A DNA stretch of 6,974 nt, from NCBI GenBank assembly GCA_028290765.1, contig JAQGJF010000093.1:1-6974 (forward strand), in the 5' to 3' direction. The number at the start of each line of letters is the position of its first letter. Positions within the stretch are counted from its first letter, which is position 1. The notes below the pieces were generated by a model. That model did no database searches, was not told where the DNA came from, and saw nothing but the letters and a program-made list of their open reading frames with translations. This DNA comes from Tardiphaga sp. Its GTDB lineage: Bacteria > Pseudomonadota > Alphaproteobacteria > Rhizobiales > Xanthobacteraceae. Both the position numbers and the translations under genes were made by a program. Below, piece after piece: positions 1 to 3,990 of this stretch.

Positions 1-1
1 C

Positions 2-343
2 TGCAAGCTCCTGGATGCCGGGCTCTGTGCCTGCAAGGATTATGCGAACCGCTCCGACAAGGTTCCAGACTGCGTCAGGTTAACGCCAGCCAACGTCCGA
101 ACCCTGAACTGGCTGCCGCCGAGCTGCGGCTACAAACTGGTCGCCGAGGGCCGCGATCTCTATTGGTGGCATCCGCTGATCTCGGGCGACGCCAACACCG
201 TGCATGAAGCCGGCGTTTCCGTGCGAGGCAGGGTGCAGGGCACCGAAAACGAGATCGCCGATGCCGATCTCGAGGATCACATCGTGCAATGGCCGGCGCT
301 GCTGCCGAAGCGGGCGCGGCTGAAAAAGCGGCCGAAATCCTGA
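2..343 (+). CDS. YcgN/UPF0260-family cysteine-cluster protein, 3' part (N-terminus outside window)
   Basis: The reading frame is open from base 2 to a TGA at 341-343, giving the last 113 residues. Visible landmarks are Cys residues in [14 protein letters not shown] and VPDC, then [22 protein letters not shown], and [12 protein letters not shown]. This order matches the C-terminal half of the YcgN family (UPF0260), small cytoplasmic proteins with a CxxCxxCC-type cluster thought to bind metal. The biochemical role is not established. The first cysteines of the cluster would lie upstream of the window. The tail is rich in Lys and Arg and ends KKRPKS. The gene reads toward the MFS gene but is separated from it by about 160 bases, so a shared transcript is possible but not shown. 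The family call is by recall of E. coli YcgN and is fairly secure. Confidence 0.85.
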   Translation, partial: CKLLDAGLCACKDYANRSDKVPDCVRLTPANVRTLNWLPPSCGYKLVAEGRDLYWWHPLISGDANTVHEAGVSVRGRVQGTENEIADADLEDHIVQWPALLPKRARLKKRPKS

Positions 344-455
344 ATTTTTGCGGCGTCGCCGATCAGGCGATTGCGAGGCTGCCGTCGCGGGATGCTCCCA
401 TGCGAACAAACGGCTGCCCGGAGACGGATTTGTCTCTTAAATAGCAGAGAATAGA

Positions 456-506
456 ATGATTCCCTCGCGGCGTTGCGCCGCGCAGCCAATATTAAGCGTG
501 AGATGA
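456..506 (+). other. Short upstream ORF (16 codons) overlapping the MFS start by ATGA
   Basis: An ATG at 456 opens a 16-codon frame reading MIPSRRCAAQPILSVR. Its TGA (504-506) overlaps the ATG of the transporter (503-505) as ATGA. The purine-rich AGCAGAGAATAG upstream is only a weak ribosome-binding site. The arrangement would allow translational coupling or leader-peptide control of the transporter. It could equally be chance in a GC-rich leader. The peptide shows no run of one amino acid that would suggest classical attenuation. Confidence 0.25.
466..482 (+). promoter_or_regulatory. GC hairpin in the leader of the MFS transporter gene
   Basis: A perfect 7-bp inverted repeat, CGCGGCG and CGCCGCG, has a 3-base loop (TTG) and ends 20 bases before the chosen ATG at 503. 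There is no T-run after it, so it does not look like an intrinsic terminator. It lies inside the short upstream ORF and could affect ribosome access. An alternative TTG start for the transporter at 473 would lie exactly in the loop, which argues mildly against that start. Confidence 0.4.
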
Positions 507-2086
507 ACAAGTTCGAACGGCAGAGCCGTGACCCTGCCGATACCAAGACGTTGCCGGACGATACCGCCGACCAGCTGTCGCAGATTCCGAGCGAGGTCAT
601 CGCCGTCAGCGATGCGCCGCCGATCGCGCCGCGCGCGCCGCTGACGCCTGACGAGGTCCGCACCATCCTGGTCAGCCTGATGCTGACGATGTTTCTGGCC
701 GCCCTCGACCAGACCATCGTTGCCACCGCGCTGCCGACCATTGGCCGCCAGTTCCAGGACGTCTCCAGCCTGTCCTGGGTGATTACCGCGTACCTGTTGG
801 CCTCGACTGCGGTGGCGCCGGTGTTCGGCACGCTGGCCGATATCTACGGCCGCCGCGCCATGATCGTAGCAGCCCTGAGCCTGTTCGTCGCGGGATCGAT
901 CCTGTGCGCATTGGCGCCGAACATGCCGATCCTGATTCTCGCGCGCGGCCTGCAGGGGCTCGGCGGCGGCGGCATCATGCCGGTGGTGCAGACGGTGATA
1001 TCCGACATCGTGACGCCGCGCGAGCGCGGCCAGTACCAGGCCTATTTCAGCAGCGTGTGGATGGCCGCGGGGATTGCCGGGCCGGTGGTCGGCGGCCTAT
1101 TCGCCGAGCATCTGCACTGGTCGATGATTTTCTGGATCAACGTGCCGCTCGGCCTCGGCTCGCTGGCGATGCTGCTGCCGAAGATGGGCAAGATCCCGGT
1201 GTTTCACCGCCGCCGCAAGGTCGACTGGCTCGGTGGCATCCTGCTGATGGCGTCGGCGGTGGTGATCATGCTGGTGCTGACCTGGGGCGGCAACCGCTTC
1301 CTGTGGGCGTCGCCGACCATCATCGCGATGACCGGCGCCGCGGTGGTGCTGGCGTTGACCTTTGTATGGCATGTGCGACGGACCTCCGAGCCGTTCCTGC
1401 CGCTGGGGTTGATGGGCGGTCCGGTGGTGCCCTGGGCCATTGCGGCCGGCAGCTGCGGCATGGGCGCGATGCTCGGGCTCACCGTGCATATGCCGCTGTA
1501 TTACGAAGTGGTCTATCACCTCGGCGCCAGCGACTCCGGGCTGGCGCTGATCCCGCTCGCGGCGGTCTCGGTCGGCGGCGCGGCGATTGCCGGACAGGCG
1601 ATGGCGCGCACCCAGCACTACAAGTGGGTTGCCATCGTTGGGACCAGTTGCTCGGCGCTGGTGGCCTGCATCCTCATGATCGCCACGCCGCTGCCGCTGT
1701 GGCTGCTGCTGGTGCTGCTGTCGACATTCGCGCTCGGGCTCGGCACCGTGTTTCCGGTCACCGTGGTCTCGATCCAGAACGCGGTGGTGCGTTCGCAGAT
1801 CGGCACCGCCACCGGCGCGATGAACTTCTTTCGCGCTTTGATGTCGTCATTCACGGTGGCGGCGTTTACCGCCATCCTGCTGATGGCGCTCGGCGCCGAC
1901 ATTTCGCTGACCGGCGAACACCGCGGTCCGGTCAATTCGATCGCCGCCGCCGACATGGTGGCAGGTTTCCGTTACGTGTTCGCCGCCGCCGCGGTGCTGA
2001 TGGCGGGCGCGGCGCTGTTTGTGACGTTTATGGAAGAGCGGCCGCTGGCCGGGCCGACCAAGCCGGCGATGGACATGGCGGAGTAG
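503..2086 (+). CDS. DHA2/EmrB-QacA family MFS efflux transporter (14 TMS)
   Basis: This 527-residue inner-membrane protein belongs to the 14-helix drug:proton antiporter branch of the major facilitator superfamily and should export a toxic or amphipathic compound using the proton gradient. Motifs seen, numbered from ATG 503: LDQTIVATALPTI in helix 1 (residues 68-80, family motif D1); GTLADIYGRR in the loop between helices 2 and 3 (109-118, motif A); ARGLQGLGGGG (147-157, motif B with its conserved Arg); and GPVVGG (193-198, the antiporter motif C). The last helix is near 489-509. About 50 polar, presumably cytoplasmic residues precede helix 1. A TTG start at 473 would add 10 residues; the ATG is preferred but lacks a strong Shine-Dalgarno sequence. 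No EmrA/HlyD partner or regulator gene is adjacent, so the substrate cannot be named. Confidence 0.93.
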   Translation: MNKFERQSRDPADTKTLPDDTADQLSQIPSEVIAVSDAPPIAPRAPLTPDEVRTILVSLMLTMFLAALDQTIVATALPTIGRQFQDVSSLSWVITAYLLASTAVAPVFGTLADIYGRRAMIVAALSLFVAGSILCALAPNMPILILARGLQGLGGGGIMPVVQTVISDIVTPRERGQYQAYFSSVWMAAGIAGPVVGGLFAEHLHWSMIFWINVPLGLGSLAMLLPKMGKIPVFHRRRKVDWLGGILLMASAVVIMLVLTWGGNRFLWASPTIIAMTGAAVVLALTFVWHVRRTSEPFLPLGLMGGPVVPWAIAAGSCGMGAMLGLTVHMPLYYEVVYHLGASDSGLALIPLAAVSVGGAAIAGQAMARTQHYKWVAIVGTSCSALVACILMIATPLPLWLLLVLLSTFALGLGTVFPVTVVSIQNAVVRSQIGTATGAMNFFRALMSSFTVAAFTAILLMALGADISLTGEHRGPVNSIAAADMVAGFRYVFAAAAVLMAGAALFVTFMEERPLAGPTKPAMDMAE

Positions 2087-2092
2087 GGGCGA

Positions 2093-2108
2093 GGCGGCGC
2101 TTGCCGCC
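2093..2108 (+). terminator. Possible terminator hairpin after the MFS gene
   Basis: A perfect 6-bp stem, GGCGGC and GCCGCC, with a GCTT loop begins seven bases after the transporter stop codon. No T-run follows, so it would be a weak or Rho-assisted terminator. Simple GC-rich dyads are common by chance at this base composition. Confidence 0.3.
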
Positions 2109-2114
2109 CGGCAA

Positions 2115-2143
2115 TTGACATCGGGCGCCGTGACGGCCTAACA
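2115..2143 (+). promoter_or_regulatory. Candidate promoter for the 73-residue protein gene
   Basis: An exact TTGACA (2115-2120) is followed, 18 bases later, by a poor -10 candidate, TAACAG (2139-2144), upstream of the gene starting at 2179. The -35 match is perfect and the -10 match is weak, which is usual in alphaproteobacteria. It lies just after the possible terminator hairpin, consistent with a new transcription unit. Confidence 0.35.
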
Positions 2144-2178
2144 GCGGCGGCATCGAACGTGTCGCAAAGGAGCTGGCC

Positions 2179-2400
2179 ATGAGCAAACCCACCGTCGAAC
2201 AGACCCGGATGGGCACCGAAGCCATCGCCTTCTGCATCGCGCGGACCCTGATCGAGCGCGATCCGTCGCTGAAAGCGCCGATGCGCGCCAATTTGCGCAA
2301 GATGTGGGAGCTGTTGGAAGAGCGCGAGGACGACGGCGCCGCCGACATGGTGGACACGCTGATCAAGGCGCTGAACGATCCCGCATTCTTCAAGCCGTGA
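2179..2400 (+). CDS. Conserved-looking small cytoplasmic protein, 73 aa, function unknown
   Basis: The ATG at 2179 is preceded by a strong ribosome-binding site, AAAGGAG (2166-2172), with six bases between, which fixes the start. The 73-residue product has no signal peptide or membrane segment. It is predicted mostly helical: a segment TEAIAFCIARTLIERDPSL (about residues 14-32), then a charged amphipathic stretch MWELLEEREDDGAADMVDTL (about 44-63), ending NDPAFFKP. I do not recognise a named domain. Codon use (third positions mostly G or C) looks like that of the neighbouring genes, which supports a real gene. It appears to be transcribed on its own, between the MFS gene and the pilin gene. 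Confidence 0.8.
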   Translation: MSKPTVEQTRMGTEAIAFCIARTLIERDPSLKAPMRANLRKMWELLEEREDDGAADMVDTLIKALNDPAFFKP

Positions 2401-2404
2401 TTTC

Positions 2405-2419
2405 TTAACGGGCTGTTCA
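2405..2419 (+). promoter_or_regulatory. CtrA-box-like site upstream of the Flp pilin gene
   Basis: TTAA (2405-2408), seven bases, then TTCA (2416-2419) matches the alphaproteobacterial CtrA site TTAA-N7-TTAA at seven of eight positions. It is about 95 bases before the pilin start. The Caulobacter Flp pilin gene pilA is known to be CtrA-activated, so the position is plausible. A one-mismatch site is weak evidence by itself. The same bases overlap a small dyad, GGCTG-TT-CAGCC (2411-2422), that could instead belong to the end of the preceding gene. Confidence 0.25.
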
Positions 2420-2503
2420 GCCTGTCGATCAACCCCGCCGTAACCAATCGACCCTAAATTCCCGGTCATATTTGGCGCGGGAGAACCTGCGGCCGTTTGG
2501 AAC

Positions 2504-2510
2504 AGGAGGT
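2504..2510 (+). promoter_or_regulatory. Ribosome-binding site deciding the GTG start of the pilin gene
   Basis: AGGAGGT, a near-perfect Shine-Dalgarno sequence, lies five to six bases before GTG 2515. It falls inside the reading frame that would begin at TTG 2497, so the shorter protein starting at 2515 is the better call. Confidence 0.8.
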
Positions 2511-2514
2511 TCGG

Positions 2515-2679
2515 GTGCGGCGTCTGCTGGCGAGATTTTGGTCGGATCAGTCCGGCGCCACCGCGATCGAATACTGCCTGATCGGAGTAGGCATCAGCCT
2601 CGCCATCGTCGTCGCCGTGCAGGCGATCGGCCCGACCCTGTCCGACAAATTTTCCACGGTCAATACATCCATCAAGTAG
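2515..2679 (+). CDS. Flp/Fap-type type IV prepilin, 54 aa
   Basis: This gene encodes a small Flp-family pilin subunit, the structural unit of tight-adherence (Tad) pili assembled at the inner membrane. From the GTG start the leader is short and basic, MRRLLARFWSDQSG. It is followed by the class III prepilin motif, with predicted cleavage between Gly14 and Ala15. The mature protein would begin ATAIEYCLIGVGISLAI, with Glu at +5 and Tyr at +6 as required in this family, and the hydrophobic helix continues to about residue 45. The mature length of 40 residues is usual for an Alphaproteobacterial Flp pilin. A Cys follows the Glu-Tyr pair where Gly is common. No prepilin peptidase, CpaB-F or Tad gene is nearby, so this is an isolated pilin gene relying on machinery encoded elsewhere. 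Confidence 0.92.
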   Translation: MRRLLARFWSDQSGATAIEYCLIGVGISLAIVVAVQAIGPTLSDKFSTVNTSIK

Positions 2680-2703
2680 ACGCGCGGCCTTCGAACGCAG
2701 CGC

Positions 2704-2737
2704 GAATGACAACTTCGTAAGAATGACAACTTTGTAA
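2704..2737 (+). repeat. 17-bp tandem direct repeat upstream of the DUF3551-like cluster
   Basis: GAATGACAACTTCGTAA (2704-2720) is followed immediately by GAATGACAACTTTGTAA (2721-2737). The two copies differ at one base (C2716 against T2733). The repeat lies between the pilin gene and the first DUF3551-like gene and is less GC-rich than its surroundings. Tandem sites of this kind can bind a dimeric activator such as an OmpR/PhoB-type response regulator, but the 17-base period does not match the 11-base PhoB spacing and no known box is identified. Confidence 0.75.
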
Positions 2738-2825
2738 GGAAGTGCGTCTCGCTTTCGATGGCGCGTTCAGGCGTAGTCACGTCGGAACGCATTCCCGTGA
2801 GTGTCGATGCTGCGTCGCGCCATAC

Positions 2826-2843
2826 TCCCTATATCTGTAGGGA
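2826..2843 (+). promoter_or_regulatory. TCCCTA-N6-TAGGGA dyad before the first DUF3551-like gene
   Basis: Perfect 6-bp inverted arms flank TATCTG, and the dyad ends 41 bases before the ATG at 2885. The embedded TATATC (2830s) could be part of a -10 region, in which case the dyad would be an operator overlapping the promoter. It may also fold as a hairpin in the leader. A second small stem, GGCGA/TCGCC (2849-2864), follows. Confidence 0.4.
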
Positions 2844-2884
2844 CAGAAGGCGACGTTGTTCGCCGACATTCATCAGAGGCAACC

Positions 2885-3175
2885 ATGACCATCATCAATC
2901 GACTCACGGCCATTTCGGCCGGCGCTATCCTTATGCTCGCAATCAGCCTGCCGTTGGCGACGGCCACGCCCGCCGCCGCGGCGCCGCGGTCCGGCCCTTC
3001 GCCGTTCTGCCTGATGCCAGGCTCTTCCAACGGTCCCGGCGGCGCGCCCGAAGCCTGCGGCTACTACGATTACCGCCAGTGCCTGCAGGCGGCAGCTGAC
3101 CAGAACGCGAACTGCGTTCCCAACAGCGACTTCCGCGGCGTATTGCCCTGGCGGCCGGACATGGCCTGGCACTAA
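2885..3175 (+). CDS. DUF3551-like secreted four-cysteine protein, copy 1 (96 aa)
   Basis: The chosen ATG at 2885 has AGAGG (2875-2879) five bases upstream and starts a clear Sec signal peptide: basic residue Arg6, a hydrophobic core at about 9-25, and an Ala-rich end near residue 33. Earlier in-frame starts would bury the signal peptide. The mature part of about 63 residues carries Cys42, Cys58, Cys66 and Cys77 within PFCLMPGSSNGPGG, ACGYYDYRQCLQAA and NCVPN. This is the pattern I associate with DUF3551, a family of small exported proteins of unknown function abundant in Bradyrhizobium. Four periplasmic cysteines probably make two disulfides (inference). It is the most diverged of the three copies, and its C-terminus (DFRGVLPWRPDMAWH) differs from the shared tail of copies 2 and 3. 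Confidence 0.87.
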   Translation: MTIINRLTAISAGAILMLAISLPLATATPAAAAPRSGPSPFCLMPGSSNGPGGAPEACGYYDYRQCLQAAADQNANCVPNSDFRGVLPWRPDMAWH

Positions 3176-3212
3176 TCAGGGACGTGCTCGCGCAAATTAT
3201 CGCCGAGGTTTC

Positions 3213-3249
3213 CGGTTTGTCAGGTATATTCGACGCTGATTTCAAACCG
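3213..3249 (+). promoter_or_regulatory. Inverted repeat and -10-like element before DUF3551-like copy 2
   Basis: CGGTTTG (3213-3219) and CAAACCG (3243-3249) are perfect 7-bp arms around a 23-base spacer containing TATATT (3225-3230), a good -10 hexamer. No convincing -35 is seen. The right arm touches the Shine-Dalgarno-like GAGG (3249-3252) of the gene at 3258. If transcription comes from copy 1, the folded RNA could hide that site; if it starts at the internal -10, only the right arm is transcribed. Confidence 0.3.
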
Positions 3250-3257
3250 AGGCGATC

Positions 3258-3554
3258 ATGACCACCCCCGATCGGCGCGTGGCGTTTTCAGCGACCGCTG
3301 TTGGCTTTGCAACGACGTTGCTGCTGGCGCTGGCGCCCGCGACACCGGCGGCCGCCGCCGGCGTACCGCCGTTCTGCGTGATGCGCGGCGGATCGGACGG
3401 CCCCGGCGGCTCGCCGCAGCTCTGCTCCTATTACGATTATCAGGCGTGCCTGCAGGCGGCATCCGACCTGCGCGGCAATTGCGTGCAGAATATCGACTAT
3501 CACGGCGAGGTCTCGACCGCGCCGGCGCCGGCGAGGGCGCGACATCGGCGCTAG
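3258..3554 (+). CDS. DUF3551-like secreted four-cysteine protein, copy 2 (98 aa)
   Basis: The ATG at 3258 follows a GAGG at 3249-3252. The protein starts with a signal peptide: Arg6-Arg7, a hydrophobic core at about 8-26, then PATPAAAAG with likely cleavage near residue 34. The mature part has Cys40, Cys56, Cys64 and Cys75 with exactly the same spacing as copy 1 (16, 8 and 11 residues). Shared blocks are PFCVMRGGSDGPGGSPQLC, YYDYQACLQAASDLRGNC and NIDYHGEVS. The C-terminus ends in the basic RARHRR. It is much closer to copy 3 than to copy 1, including DNA identity across the stop codon, so copies 2 and 3 look like a tandem duplication. The gap to copy 3 is 26 bases, suggesting one operon. Molecular function is unknown; a periplasmic or extracellular location is inferred from the signal peptide. 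Confidence 0.88.
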   Translation: MTTPDRRVAFSATAVGFATTLLLALAPATPAAAAGVPPFCVMRGGSDGPGGSPQLCSYYDYQACLQAASDLRGNCVQNIDYHGEVSTAPAPARARHRR

Positions 3555-3580
3555 CTTGGCACCGCGAGGGGAGAACGTCC

Positions 3581-3871
3581 ATGACGATCGATCGGCGAAC
3601 ACGCGTGGTCGCTGCGGCGCTACTGACCGCTTCGGCGCTGGCAGGGCTGGCGACGTCAGCCGCCGCGGCGAAATCCGTCGTATCGCCCTATTGCGTCATG
3701 ACCGGGGGTCCGCGCGGGCCGGGCAGCGTGCCGCAGATCTGCCGCTTCTTCGACTACCGGCAATGCCTGGAGGCCGCCGCCGTGCTGCGCGGCAACTGCG
3801 TCGTGAACATCGATTACCCCGGCGAGGTCTCGATGCCGCCGGTTTCGGAACGGTCGCGATATCGGCGTTAG
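3581..3871 (+). CDS. DUF3551-like secreted four-cysteine protein, copy 3 (96 aa)
   Basis: A strong ribosome-binding site, GAGGGGAG (3566-3573), seven bases before ATG 3581, fixes the start and excludes longer in-frame versions. The signal peptide has an RRTR basic end (residues 5-8), a hydrophobic core at about 9-24 and TSAAAAK, with likely cleavage after the Ala run near residue 30. Cys38, Cys54, Cys62 and Cys73 keep the spacing of the other two copies. Shared blocks are PYCVMTGGPRGPGS, FFDYRQCLEAA, LRGNCVVNIDYPGEVS and a basic end SRYRR. FFDY replaces YYDY. It is the last gene of the plus-strand cluster and converges on the TAXI gene across a palindromic repeat. Function is unknown. It could be an envelope or symbiosis-related small protein, but nothing in the sequence proves this. 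Confidence 0.88.
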   Translation: MTIDRRTRVVAAALLTASALAGLATSAAAAKSVVSPYCVMTGGPRGPGSVPQICRFFDYRQCLEAAAVLRGNCVVNIDYPGEVSMPPVSERSRYRR

Positions 3872-3885
3872 CTTGCTGGCGCTTG

Positions 3886-3990
3886 GAGCGTTTTCGAGCG
3901 AAGTGGATACCGGTTCGCATAGCAATCAAGTTTACGCAGATTGCGTAGACTTATCTGCGGAAGAAAACGCGTCAAAATAAGACTACAGCG
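3886..3990. repeat. Dispersed palindromic (REP-like) element between convergent genes
   Basis: GCGTTTTC (3888-3895) and GAAAACGC (3963-3970) form outer inverted arms. Inside the left half is GAGCGAAGTGGATACCGG followed by TTCGC, and the right arm continues GTCAAAATAAG. I recall this set of motifs as a widely dispersed intergenic repeat of Bradyrhizobium and relatives. The copies I remember have only a few bases between TTCGC and GAAGAAAACGC. Here about 40 extra bases are present, including a long hairpin. It overlaps the last codons of the minus-strand TAXI gene. That it is dispersed is from memory and not shown by this window. Confidence 0.6.
3928..3952. terminator. Strong hairpin inside the convergent intergenic repeat, possible bidirectional terminator
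   Basis: AAGTTTACGCA and TGCGTAGACTT pair over 11 positions (one T-G wobble, 3932 with 3948) around a 3-base loop, GAT. It lies 57 bases after the stop of DUF3551-like copy 3 and about 30 bases beyond the stop of the TAXI gene on the other strand, a natural place for a shared terminator. There is no T-run on either side, so termination is inferred from position and stem strength only. Confidence 0.45.

Noticed and set aside
473..502. TTG start for the MFS transporter
   Set aside because: The codon sits in the loop of a GC hairpin and has no ribosome-binding site. ATG 503 is in frame and more usual.
904..2118. 404-codon plus-strand ORF overlapping the MFS gene in another frame
   Set aside because: It is very rich in Arg, Ala, Gly and Asp with no domain, as expected for the shadow of a GC-rich gene. 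The overlapping frame has full MFS motifs.
2497..2514. TTG start giving a 60-residue pilin
   Set aside because: The strong AGGAGGT at 2504-2510 lies inside this extension and points to GTG 2515, which gives a prepilin leader of normal length.
1972..2712. 246-codon minus-strand ORF across the small protein and pilin genes
   Set aside because: It overlaps two plus-strand genes with good ribosome-binding sites and family signatures. Its own product has no recognisable features.
2704..2737. PhoB box reading of the tandem repeat (TTGTCAT on the minus strand)
   Set aside because: The repeated element recurs every 17 bases, whereas Pho boxes repeat every 11, so the match is only superficial.
2704..2737. 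CRISPR-like direct repeat
   Set aside because: Only two units, directly adjacent with no spacers.
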